Part shown: piece after piece, positions 1 through 6,267 of the stretch
Layout of the letters: the number at the start of each line of letters is the position of its first letter
Numbering within the stretch: the stretch's first letter is position 1
Origin: Candidatus Delongbacteria bacterium
GTDB lineage: Bacteria > JAGOEH01
DNA: 7,627 bases
Direction: 5' to 3'
Assembly (NCBI GenBank): GCA_017997825.1
Contig: JAGOEH010000151.1
Span: 1 to 7,627 of the forward strand
Translations under genes and position numbers: made by a program
The notes under the pieces: model-generated
Database searches by the model: none
Told to the model about the DNA's origin: nothing
What the model saw: the letters and a program-made list of their open reading frames with translations, nothing else

Positions 1-295
1 GTTCTATAATGTGTTGAAAGGCGAGATGTCGATTGTCGGCCCCCGCCCCGAACGTCCGTTTTTTGTTGAAAAATTCAAAAAACAGATTCCCCTGTATGCC
101 AATCGATTGAAAGTCAAACCCGGACTGACCGGCTATGCCCAGGTCAAACATAAATATGACACCTCTCTGGAGGACGTCAAGGAAAAACTAAAATATGATC
201 TTTTTTATATTGAAAATATTTCCATGCGGCTGGATCTGAAAATTATGTTCAGAACCATCTTTGTCGTACTGTTCCCGGGTGATAAAGCCCATTGA
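1..295 (+). CDS. Polyprenyl-phosphate sugar-1-phosphate transferase, C-terminal fragment
   Basis: This is the 3' end of a gene that enters from the left edge; the reading frame is open from base 2 and about 98 residues are visible. It belongs to the bacterial sugar transferase family (WbaP/WcaJ/EpsE type). These monotopic inner-membrane enzymes move a sugar-1-phosphate from a nucleotide sugar onto undecaprenyl phosphate, the first step of an exopolysaccharide or O-antigen repeat unit. Visible family signatures are the core stretch NVLKGEMSIVGPRPERP, the KPGLTGYAQV motif, and a closing segment YDLFYIENISMRLDLKIMFR, all in the usual order and spacing near the C-terminus. The catalytic Asp-Glu pair and the N-terminal membrane part lie outside the window, so the sugar specificity cannot be judged. 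GTG at 11 is an internal Val codon, not a start. An exopolysaccharide cluster probably lies to the left. Confidence 0.93.
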   Translation, partial: FYNVLKGEMSIVGPRPERPFFVEKFKKQIPLYANRLKVKPGLTGYAQVKHKYDTSLEDVKEKLKYDLFYIENISMRLDLKIMFRTIFVVLFPGDKAH

Positions 296-319
296 GATAA
301 GTCATAAGTGATGGTAATC

Positions 320-326
320 AAGGAGT
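320..326 (+). promoter_or_regulatory. Ribosome binding site of the vWA protein gene
   Basis: AAGGAGT lies 9-10 bases before the ATG at 336. It fixes the start of the 732-residue protein. The gap between the two plus-strand genes is only 40 bases and shows no clear promoter or terminator, so the two genes may be co-transcribed. Confidence 0.7.
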
Positions 327-335
327 ATAAATTCG

Positions 336-2534
336 ATGAATGATTTTAATCTGATCGTGATGGGATTGTTCCCCGGGTTGAGTATCCTGGTGCTTGGACT
401 GGCCGGCTGGATGGTTTACCAGCAGTATCGGAGTTCCACGTTTTCCGGCCCGGCGCAATGGCGACGGTATTTACTGCTGCTACGGTGGTCGGCCTGGCTG
501 TTGCTGGGACTTCTATTGTTTCAGCCGATTATTCAGTTTTCGAAAAAATATCATGAGAAACCAATCGATTATCTGGTGCTGGACAATTCCCTGAGCCTTT
601 CTCTGAACCGGGGATTCTCAAAATCGGATCTGAATGAGGCCATTCGGAAATGGTTGGGGGATTACGCTACGCTGGATCATGAGAAACACTTACTGTTGTT
701 CGGCGATCAGATTAAACCGGTTGAATTCTGGTCCGATTTCAATCAGGCGGATTACCAAGCCAAAACTACCCGCCTGGTTCCCGTACTCGAGTATATCATG
801 CAGCACTATCCGGATCAGAATATCAACAATCTGATCCTCTTCAGCGATGGGTATCTGCAGGATCAATCCCAGGCAGCCCAAATGCTGCCTGATCTGCCGT
901 TCCGAACCGTTCTGGTTGGAATCGGCGATACGGTAGGCAATCCTGATCTGAAAATCAGCTATGTTACTCACGATCCGATAGCCTATCTGGGGGAAGAGAC
1001 CAAAATCAGCGTCACAATCGGGTCTATCGCTACCGGAACCATCCCCGTCCGGCTCCAGATCAATGAAGAACAAACCGGAAAACCATTGGCTGAACAGACC
1101 CTGAATCTGCCGGAATCGGGCCGTCAGATCGAGATACCCTTTACCATTCGGCCGAATAAGCTGGGCAAACACTTTTATACGGCTCATATCCGATCCTCAC
1201 TGCCGGAAGTCATTACCCAAAACAACCAATTCAGCTTTATGGTCAATGTCCTGAAAAGCAAACTCCGGATTCTGACCGTATGGGGAATACCGGATTACGA
1301 TTACAAGTTTCTCCATCTGGCATTGACCTCAGAGCGTAACTTTCTGCCCGAATTCTGGGTACTTTCCCATCCGGATGCCCGGTCGGGCGTGGAACGGGCC
1401 TTTCAAACCCTGGAAAACTATGATTTGATCATCCTGGGGCACCTGCAGGCTGCCGATCTGAATGCCTCCCAATGGAACAGACTGGCCGGAGCTATGAAAG
1501 ACCGCCATCAGCCGCTGGTCATTTTCAGCGGTACCGGCACCCGGAGCATCTCGAGTTGGAGCTCCACCGCCTTAGAATCCCTTGTTGCCCGGCTTAAACC
1601 ACTGGTCATCAGCGATCAGTATCGAGCACCTCTCCAATGGATCCCCGACCCGGTTCAATCGGTGAATACCTTTTTGGATGTAAAAGGAACAACCCATGAT
1701 AATCTGAAGTACTGGAGTTCGATGGCTCCATTGAATCAGGCTGTTTTACTGCGGGATAATCCGGCCGGAGTTCAGGTCTTGGCTTCACTGGGATCGATGG
1801 ATCAAAATGAAGGCAGCCGGTTTCCCGGCGTATGGCTGGACCGCCGGCAGTGGCATAAGGCCCTGGTTTTTGCTGCCACTCCGATCTGGAGACATGATTT
1901 CGCTTCACTGGAGTCTTTTGACGGGGATCGATCCGCCCGACAGGTCTGGATCGATATGGTGAAGTTTATGGTATTTCTGGAAGACCAGAACCAGTTGATG
2001 ATCAATCCGATTCGAGCTGTTTTCCAGGATGGCGATGAGGTAATTTTTGAGGGAAAAGCCTGGGGGTATTCCGATGAGTCCGGCCGTCAGGATCGGTATG
2101 AGTTGATTATTGCCGACAGTTCGGCTCACGAAATCCAAAGCCTGAAATTTTCCGAATCGGAATCGTCCGGCCGTCTTTCGGCCACCGCCGGCCGCCTTCG
2201 GCCGGGCCGGTATTCCTATCAGATCACCCAGTACCGGGAAGATCAACCCATCAATCAGAAAAAGGATGCATTTATTGTAACCGACTATAACTCCGAATCG
2301 GCTCAGGTCGGCCAGAATCTCCATTTTCTTAGAGAAATGGATCATCATTCCATGATCCATTATGTCAACCTGAATGACAGCTCCCGATTGATCCTTGATT
2401 CACTCTCCCATCATCCCCGGGATATGGGAGTGAAAAAAGAGATCTCAATCTGGGATAATATCTGGATTCTGCTGGTCATGATTATGATCTGGGGATGCGA
2501 GTGGTTCATCCGTCAGCGGAATCTGATGCTGTGA
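336..2534 (+). CDS. Membrane-anchored vWA-domain protein with GATase-like region
   Basis: A 732-residue protein with two N-terminal membrane helices (about residues 6-28 and 45-66) and one at the C-terminus (about 708-724), followed by the short tail EWFIRQRNLML. Between them is a large region, most likely extracytoplasmic. The vWA domain (about 78-200) keeps a metal-ion-dependent adhesion site: D83-N-S85-L-S87, Thr144 or Thr145, and Asp171 in the strand LILFSDG. After it come an Ig-like stretch (about 205-305), a region resembling class I glutamine amidotransferase folds (about 308-545, beginning LRILTVWG and including DLIILGH), and a second beta-rich stretch (about 558-635). This order resembles the long BatA-like/vWA proteins of FCB bacteria, usually seen near MoxR ATPase and DUF58 genes; none is visible here. 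No catalytic Cys triad is evident in the amidotransferase-like part, so it is probably structural. The function is unknown; metal-dependent protein binding at the membrane is the best inference. Confidence 0.85.
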   Translation: MNDFNLIVMGLFPGLSILVLGLAGWMVYQQYRSSTFSGPAQWRRYLLLLRWSAWLLLGLLLFQPIIQFSKKYHEKPIDYLVLDNSLSLSLNRGFSKSDLNEAIRKWLGDYATLDHEKHLLLFGDQIKPVEFWSDFNQADYQAKTTRLVPVLEYIMQHYPDQNINNLILFSDGYLQDQSQAAQMLPDLPFRTVLVGIGDTVGNPDLKISYVTHDPIAYLGEETKISVTIGSIATGTIPVRLQINEEQTGKPLAEQTLNLPESGRQIEIPFTIRPNKLGKHFYTAHIRSSLPEVITQNNQFSFMVNVLKSKLRILTVWGIPDYDYKFLHLALTSERNFLPEFWVLSHPDARSGVERAFQTLENYDLIILGHLQAADLNASQWNRLAGAMKDRHQPLVIFSGTGTRSISSWSSTALESLVARLKPLVISDQYRAPLQWIPDPVQSVNTFLDVKGTTHDNLKYWSSMAPLNQAVLLRDNPAGVQVLASLGSMDQNEGSRFPGVWLDRRQWHKALVFAATPIWRHDFASLESFDGDRSARQVWIDMVKFMVFLEDQNQLMINPIRAVFQDGDEVIFEGKAWGYSDESGRQDRYELIIADSSAHEIQSLKFSESESSGRLSATAGRLRPGRYSYQITQYREDQPINQKKDAFIVTDYNSESAQVGQNLHFLREMDHHSMIHYVNLNDSSRLILDSLSHHPRDMGVKKEISIWDNIWILLVMIMIWGCEWFIRQRNLML

Positions 2535-2549
2535 CCCGGAATCCGCGAA

Positions 2550-3095
2550 TCAGATATCCAGATCCCTTAAAAAGAGCGATGAAAGACTGTTCAAGCAATT
2601 CTGGACCGTCCGGTAACTCAGATCATAGATGGCCGCATTGATTTCATCCGAACTGGTATACTTGTCCAGCGTCCGGCTCTCTTCTTCCTGAACCTCACGG
2701 GACGCGATCACCCGTCCATTTTTATCATACACCACCACTTCCATCTCGGCCGACATCTCAATCTTGCGATCCCCTTCGTCGTTGAAGAATTCGGTTTTCA
2801 GGATCGATTGAATGACCAGTTCAATCCGGCAATCGGTGGAATCATGATGAGCTGAATCGCTATGGATTACGGTAAAATCTGATTTCTGGATCAGCTTGTT
2901 CAGAAAATACTGGTGCAGATCCTGCTGGTCATCCTGATAGAAATAGTTGTCACCGTTGGTGACGGCATACAAGAAGGCACTTCGATAAAGGTCATAATCA
3001 AAATCGGAGTGATGTCGGTAGACGATCTCGCTGCAGTTTCCGATCAGCACTATGACGAGACAGATCGATGTCAGGATAAGGGATTTGATTCTCAT
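2550..3095 (-). CDS. Putative lipoprotein of unknown function
   Basis: A 181-residue protein beginning MRIKSLILTS. It has a hydrophobic N-terminal signal (residues 4-19) followed by Cys21, which suggests a lipoprotein. The residue before the cysteine is Asn, however, so the lipobox (I-G-N-C) is non-canonical. The mature part has a Tyr/Asp-rich segment (31-60), beta-strand-like stretches (90-100 and 112-133, the latter with VVYDKNGRVI) and a C-terminal amphipathic helix (151-175). Its size and layout recall small outer-membrane accessory lipoproteins such as the LptE or LpoB types, but I cannot assign a family. I chose the ATG at 3095 because it overlaps the stop codon of the upstream barrel gene as ATGA, the classic layout for translational coupling. 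An in-frame ATG at 3107 would add four residues (MGIP). The gene converges on the vWA gene with only 15 bases between stop codons. Confidence 0.75.
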   Translation of the reverse strand: MRIKSLILTSICLVIVLIGNCSEIVYRHHSDFDYDLYRSAFLYAVTNGDNYFYQDDQQDLHQYFLNKLIQKSDFTVIHSDSAHHDSTDCRIELVIQSILKTEFFNDEGDRKIEMSAEMEVVVYDKNGRVIASREVQEEESRTLDKYTSSDEINAAIYDLSYRTVQNCLNSLSSLFLRDLDI

Positions 3096-3583
3096 TGGAA
3101 TACCCATCCAATCCCGATGGTATTGACCAGTTTCATGTCCAGATCCTCACTTTTAAAAATCGGGTATTTAAGACGATAAAAGAGCTTGAGTCCGGCCGGC
3201 AAACGGTATTCGGCGGTGATGAAAAGCGGCATCTGATGATACTTCAATGAATTGTCGATATGGACAACATGATCGAAGGCATATCCGGTCCCGGTTTTGA
3301 CACAGAAATCGGGACGAGGGGAGAACCTGAAAAAGAGCTCGCTATTGAGATAATAGCCCAGCCAGTGTTTGTCCTCGAATCCCTGAATATCCCGGCGGGT
3401 ATACATCAATCCCATGTCGAAATAGAAACCGAACCACTCGGATGCGATATCGAATTGGGGTGCGACATAGACCTTATCCTGGATCATCGGTACGGTCAGA
3501 CCGATGCCGAACTGAGCCGCTACCAGGGGGGGAAGGGTAGGGAAGAGAGTCAGGAGAGAAATTAGAAACCATCGCTTGATCAT
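3092..3583 (-). CDS. Small outer-membrane beta-barrel protein
   Basis: A 163-residue protein with a clear Sec signal peptide (MIKRW, a hydrophobic core, and a likely cut after Ala-Ala at 22-23, giving a mature N-terminus QFGIG). The rest is a run of alternating hydrophobic/polar strands rich in aromatics and glycine, for example FGFYFDMGLMYTRRD, WLGYYLNSELFFRFS and GLKLFYRLKYP. It ends in a strand, GIGWVFQ, with aromatics placed much like an outer-membrane beta-signal. The length fits an eight-stranded barrel. No enzymatic motif is visible, and its exact family is not recognised. The start is preceded by a modest AAAGG site 9 bases upstream. Its stop overlaps the start of the lipoprotein gene by four bases (ATGA), so the two products are probably made together and may interact at the outer membrane. 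Confidence 0.75.
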   Translation of the reverse strand: MIKRWFLISLLTLFPTLPPLVAAQFGIGLTVPMIQDKVYVAPQFDIASEWFGFYFDMGLMYTRRDIQGFEDKHWLGYYLNSELFFRFSPRPDFCVKTGTGYAFDHVVHIDNSLKYHQMPLFITAEYRLPAGLKLFYRLKYPIFKSEDLDMKLVNTIGIGWVFQ

Positions 3584-3621
3584 GATCGAGCTGCCTTTGG
3601 ATTAAGATTGAAGGTGGAATA

Positions 3622-3658
3622 TGGGCAAAAGAAAGCGGAGACCGTAAGATCTCCGCTT
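3622..3658 (-). terminator. Intrinsic terminator after the Thr/Lys-linker barrel gene
   Basis: Read on the minus strand, a perfect 9-bp stem (arms AAGCGGAGA at 3658-3650 and TCTCCGCTT at 3641-3633) closes an 8-base loop and runs straight into TCTTTTG. Together these give a T-rich tail of about nine bases. The plus strand has no T-run after the stem, so it should act only on minus-strand transcription. It lies about 45 bases after the stop of the gene ending at 3701 and separates that gene from the barrel/lipoprotein pair. Confidence 0.8.
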
Positions 3659-3700
3659 CAGAATATGGACTTCCGGGATCAACCGGAAAAAAGGTTATGA

Positions 3701-4573
3701 TCAGAGGGCAGGCATAAAGGAGAAGAGCAGCATGATGTCGGGAGCGCCATCATCCAGTCCCAGTCCGAGAGCCCCGCGCAGCTGATGGCCGCTGGCCAGT
3801 TTGTGGGCCATTCCGGCCGACAGCAGGGTGTATTCGATTTTGTCGTCGAAGATCAATTCGCCGATAAAGGCGGTTTTGGGCTGGAAGGCATAAATGAATC
3901 CGGCATTCAGTCCCAGACCGGCTTCATGCTCGGTTTCTTTTTTCCCACTATTGAAATTGAATGATTCAATTTCATAGAATTTGATACCTAAGCCGCCGGT
4001 AATAGCCATCCGGCTGTCCAGGTTATGCCGGATCAACCCGCCGAATCCGAAGTTCAATTCACCTTCACCGATATCTTCCGATCCGATCGGGAGAGAGATA
4101 TACGCGGTCCCGGAAATGGTGGTCGGGCCGGTTTTCATTAACCGATAAGTACCGATGACGACCGGATCGAGTAATCCCGATTCTCCGTCGCCTTTGTCGG
4201 GCGACCAGCCGGCGAATCCCACCTTGCCGCCGATATTCAATTTTTCATTAATGGGATAGATCCCCCGGGCGATAATGCCGAATGATGTAAATGCATCAAA
4301 GGAACAATAATCCACCGTCCCGTCCATAATAAAAGATTTGGGGTGATAGGCATCAAAGATGAAATTCTGGATTAGGGTGAACGTAGCCTGGGATTCGGCA
4401 GTGCTCTTGGGGGTGACGGCTTTTTTTGTGGTGACGGTTTTCTTGGTTGTAGTTGTCCGCTTGGTCTTGGTGGTCGCCTTGGTCGGCTGGGCCAAAACCG
4501 AGGCTGCACTCAGCCCGATCAAAACCATCATGACCAGGATCAGATTCCGACGTAGAGCCGATCTTGATTTCAT
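3701..4573 (-). CDS. Outer-membrane beta-barrel protein with Thr/Lys-rich N-terminal linker
   Basis: A 290-residue secreted protein. Residues 1-28 form a signal peptide (MKSRSALRRN, a hydrophobic core LILVMMVLIGLSAAS, cleavage after VLA). Next is a striking low-complexity stretch (about 31-58) made almost only of Thr, Lys, Val and Ala, including the tandem TKKTVT-TKKAVT. From about residue 63 the protein becomes a series of beta strands with Gly/aromatic alternation and short charged turns (GIIARGIYPI, LNIGGKVGFAGW, LNFGFGGLIRHNL, MAITGGLGIKFYEI, AGLGLNAGFIYAF), typical of a 10-12-stranded porin-like barrel. It ends LLFSFMPAL. No family can be named from the sequence alone. The start is set by an excellent GGGAGGA site (4587-4581) seven bases upstream. 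The gene has a near-consensus promoter and a good terminator, so it can be expressed as a single unit, although read-through from the sigma-factor operon is also possible. Confidence 0.8.
   Translation of the reverse strand: MKSRSALRRNLILVMMVLIGLSAASVLAQPTKATTKTKRTTTTKKTVTTKKAVTPKSTAESQATFTLIQNFIFDAYHPKSFIMDGTVDYCSFDAFTSFGIIARGIYPINEKLNIGGKVGFAGWSPDKGDGESGLLDPVVIGTYRLMKTGPTTISGTAYISLPIGSEDIGEGELNFGFGGLIRHNLDSRMAITGGLGIKFYEIESFNFNSGKKETEHEAGLGLNAGFIYAFQPKTAFIGELIFDDKIEYTLLSAGMAHKLASGHQLRGALGLGLDDGAPDIMLLFSFMPAL
4412..4447 (-). repeat. Two-copy 18-bp tandem repeat coding TKKTVT-TKKAVT
   Basis: The two 18-base units (4412-4429 and 4430-4447) agree at 15 of 18 positions and keep the reading frame. 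They encode residues 49-54 and 43-48 of the barrel protein. They form the core of its Thr/Lys linker, which probably grew by in-frame duplication. Confidence 0.75.
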
Positions 4574-4619
4574 ACGGCATTCCTCCCGTTTTAGGTTATC
4601 ATCGCGTTATCAGATAGAT

Positions 4620-4647
4620 AATATAACTAAAACCGGATAAATGTCAA
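4620..4647 (-). promoter_or_regulatory. Sigma-70-type promoter for the barrel gene 4573-3701
   Basis: On the minus strand, a perfect -35 TTGACA (4647-4642) is followed after 16 bases by TATATT (4625-4620), which matches the -10 consensus at 5 of 6 positions. TATTAT, shifted two bases, would give an 18-base spacer. The expected transcription start is near 4613, giving a leader of about 40 bases that includes the GGGAGGA ribosome site. The -35 box begins only two bases after the stop codon of the upstream LTXXQ gene, and no terminator separates them. Confidence 0.75.
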
Positions 4648-4649
4648 GA

Positions 4650-5165
4650 TTATTCTGGTTTATCAGGATTGATTTCTTCGGGTCGGGGATGATGGGGACG
4701 CATTTCATTGAGAATCTCTCGGATGCGTTCGGCAAAGGTGGCTTCAAAGATTATGAATTGAAGATACTGTTTGGGGCTCAGCATTGATTTGATATCACTT
4801 CGGAAGCTCTGGTTGTTTTTTTCAATCTGTTGATCGATATCCGTCAGCGATTTCATCAGATCCTGGCTTTGGGATTCATCGAAACGGTTTTGATGGCATA
4901 GATCGATCATCTCACGGATTGTTTTCATCCGTTTCATGTGAAGTTTATGAAGCTTACCCCGATGGCTTCGAAAGACCGGCAGCAGTTTCTCACTCTGCTC
5001 CTCGGTCAGTTCAAGCTCTTCCTCCATTTTTAAAAAGTGGATGGTGGTGAGTTTCCGTTCCCGGAAGGCCGCACTTTTTTCAGATTCGGGGCGTTCCGGG
5101 GGTTGAGCGGAAAGCGTAATAATCAGCGTAATTATAAAAATAAACGACATACCAATAAGTTTCAT
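4650..5165 (-). CDS. Periplasmic LTXXQ (Spy/CpxP-type) protein
   Basis: A 171-residue exported protein. It starts MKLIGMSFIF, with a signal peptide to about residue 20 (cut before QPPERP). The mature part is almost all helix and highly charged. It carries two LTXXQ-type motifs, LTEEQ at 53-57 and LSPKQ at 129-133, spaced as in the Spy/CpxP/ZraP/CnrX superfamily of periplasmic chaperones and metal sensors. Between them, residues 66-84 form a very basic stretch with eleven Arg/Lys/His. The C-terminus (157-171) is rich in Pro, His and acidic residues, and its HH pair could bind metal. The start at 5165 is chosen because ACTCCT at 5172-5177 gives AGGAGT six bases upstream and a proper signal peptide follows. 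A longer frame from 5249 would lie inside the anti-sigma gene and bury the signal. It is third in an operon with the sigma and anti-sigma genes, so it is probably a sensor or co-regulator. Confidence 0.85.
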   Translation of the reverse strand: MKLIGMSFIFIITLIITLSAQPPERPESEKSAAFRERKLTTIHFLKMEEELELTEEQSEKLLPVFRSHRGKLHKLHMKRMKTIREMIDLCHQNRFDESQSQDLMKSLTDIDQQIEKNNQSFRSDIKSMLSPKQYLQFIIFEATFAERIREILNEMRPHHPRPEEINPDKPE

Positions 5166-5169
5166 GGGA

Positions 5170-5715
5170 CTACTCCTGTCGAGGTGTGATGATACGATAC
5201 TGATCGATATTTTTTTCCAGCAGTTCCAAATCCTCCGCATCGATTTCATCTTCGGGACTAATCGATTGGATTTCCGATGAGGTAAAATCAGGCTGTTGAT
5301 CTATAGTATAGGAAAGCTGCATCGATTTTTCGAGGCTGAAGGTTTCCCAATAAAGCTGATCCAGGTTATCGTGAGGACGGTCCGACCACCAGGCAAAATA
5401 GGCGCCCCAGAAAACAATCGCCATGGTGGAGAAGGTGATCAGGGGGCGCAGCAGTTTCGGACGCATCGGATGATGATAGGGTTTTTCCCGATGGTAAGCG
5501 ATCTGGTAGGGAAGCTTTTTAAAAAAGGAGGGTTCCGGAAAGACCAATGGAGTGTTGATCGCCAGGCGGTGGATATCGGAAAGTTCCTGATAGGCCTTTC
5601 GGCACTCGGTACAATGCTCCAGGTGGGCGGTCAGAGCATCGATCCGGGCGGGGGAGAGGCTATCGCGATCAAACAGCAGCCGGTCAAGTTCCGGGGTATA
5701 AGGACATTTATTCAT
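5170..5715 (-). CDS. Zinc-finger anti-sigma factor, single-pass membrane protein
   Basis: A 181-residue protein starting MNKCPYTPEL. The N-terminal domain carries the HX3CX2C signature of zinc-binding anti-sigma (ZAS) domains: His31, Cys35 and Cys38 in HLEHCTEC. One membrane helix (about 91-110, LITFSTMAIVFWGAYFAWW) follows, then a periplasmic tail of about 70 residues whose stretch 153-172 is strongly acidic (nine Asp/Glu out of 20). Such proteins hold their ECF sigma factor inactive at the inner membrane until a periplasmic or redox signal releases it. The start at 5715 is supported by AGGAG at 5727-5723, seven bases upstream. It overlaps the end of the sigma gene by eight bases, indicating coupling. 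An upstream in-frame extension to 5901 would duplicate sigma-gene sequence in another frame and adds no recognisable domain. The stop TAG lies within the ribosome site of the next gene. Confidence 0.88.
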   Translation of the reverse strand: MNKCPYTPELDRLLFDRDSLSPARIDALTAHLEHCTECRKAYQELSDIHRLAINTPLVFPEPSFFKKLPYQIAYHREKPYHHPMRPKLLRPLITFSTMAIVFWGAYFAWWSDRPHDNLDQLYWETFSLEKSMQLSYTIDQQPDFTSSEIQSISPEDEIDAEDLELLEKNIDQYRIITPRQE

Positions 5716-6223
5716 GCCGAAACTCCTTTTTAATTTTTTGCAGGGCCTGAAAAAAATTGGATCGGGCCGCGCTTTCGGTGATTTCCAGCATTTCGGCAAT
5801 CTCCTTGAAGCTGAGTTCTTCATTGATTCGGCTGATAAAAATGGCCTTCTGCCTAGCCGGGAGTTGCTCAATGACCCTTCCGATTCGTTTTTCATTTTCA
5901 CTGTGAATCAGACTGATCAAAGCATCCTCTTTGGGATCGGCCAGCATGTGTTCAACCAGATCGATTGGATTCCAGCGGCGAATCCTGGCTTTGCGCAGAT
6001 GGCTGATGCTTTTGTTGAGTGCTATTCGGTAAAAATAGGTATACAGACTGGATTGGCCCGCAAACCGGTCCAGGTGTTCATATCCGGATAAGAAGGTATC
6101 CTGAAGGATATCCCGGGCCAGCTCCACATCATTGACCATCCGGTAGATCACCCGGTAAAGCCGCTCCTGGTACTGGACCACAAATTCACTGAATGCATGC
6201 TCGTGTCCGCTGGTCTTCATCAT
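5708..6223 (-). CDS. ECF-family RNA polymerase sigma factor
   Basis: A 171-residue protein of normal ECF length with two domains. Sigma region 2 (about 10-78) includes the core-binding stretch DVELARDILQDTFLSGYEHL and the promoter-melting/-10 region SLYTYFYRIALNKSISHLRK. Sigma region 4 (about 112-166) has VIEQLPARQKAIF and the helix-turn-helix LSFKEIAEMLEITESAARSN, which reads the -35 element. There is no region 1.1 or 3. It directs RNA polymerase to a stress regulon, which by family precedent often includes its own operon. Two ATG codons stand side by side at 6223 and 6220. No good ribosome site precedes either, unlike the other genes here, so the true start may be either one, or the mRNA may have a very short leader. 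It is followed by its anti-sigma gene with an eight-base overlap. The ECF subgroup cannot be assigned by eye. Confidence 0.93.
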   Translation of the reverse strand: MMKTSGHEHAFSEFVVQYQERLYRVIYRMVNDVELARDILQDTFLSGYEHLDRFAGQSSLYTYFYRIALNKSISHLRKARIRRWNPIDLVEHMLADPKEDALISLIHSENEKRIGRVIEQLPARQKAIFISRINEELSFKEIAEMLEITESAARSNFFQALQKIKKEFRHE

Positions 6224-6238
6224 AGTTTGACGCTGCCG

Positions 6239-6267
6239 GTCATAGAATGTTTAAAATTATTTCCCAA
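6239..6267 (-). promoter_or_regulatory. Possible promoter of the sigma-factor operon
   Basis: The best hexamer pair before the sigma gene on the minus strand is TTGGGA (6267-6262), 17 bases, then TATGAC (6244-6239). Each matches the housekeeping consensus at only four of six positions. The implied start near 6232 would leave a leader of only about nine bases, which would fit the lack of a ribosome site. I could not find a convincing ECF-type GGAAC promoter. The call is weak. Confidence 0.25.

Noticed and set aside
690-1187. A 165-codon open frame on the minus strand inside the vWA gene
   Set aside because: It is a mirror of the coding strand. It has no ribosome site, no domain and an odd Ile/Asp/Gly-rich composition, while the plus-strand frame encodes a coherent multidomain protein.
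2155-2212. A cluster of CGGCC/GGCCG words that could form GC-rich hairpins
   Set aside because: It is explained by Gly/Arg/Ala codons (SGRLSATAGRLRPGRY) in a coherent reading frame; no separate function is indicated.
1905-2360. A 151-codon open frame on the minus strand inside the vWA gene
   Set aside because: It is antisense to the C-terminal beta-rich part of the vWA protein, with no recognisable motif or start signal.
2400-2438. A hairpin (CACTC..CCAT / ATGGGAGTG) followed by six A residues
   Set aside because: It lies within the vWA coding region, has a 2-base bulge, and neither strand has a T-run after the stem, so it is not a convincing terminator.
3260-3565. A 101-codon open frame on the plus strand opposite the small barrel gene
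   Set aside because: It is a shadow of the minus-strand gene, which has a signal peptide and barrel pattern; the plus frame has neither a ribosome site nor a motif.
3671-3688. A 6-bp inverted repeat TTCCGG-gatcaa-CCGGAA just after the stop of the barrel gene
   Set aside because: On the transcribed minus strand the T-run precedes the hairpin rather than following it. The 9-bp stem at 3633-3658 is the better terminator.
5166-5249. A 28-residue extension of the LTXXQ frame
   Set aside because: It lies inside the anti-sigma gene and would place a charged stretch before an otherwise perfect signal peptide.
5716-5901. A 62-residue N-terminal extension of the anti-sigma frame
   Set aside because: It overlaps the sigma gene in another frame, encodes basic low-complexity sequence, and the ATG at 5715 has a good ribosome site and begins the family domain.
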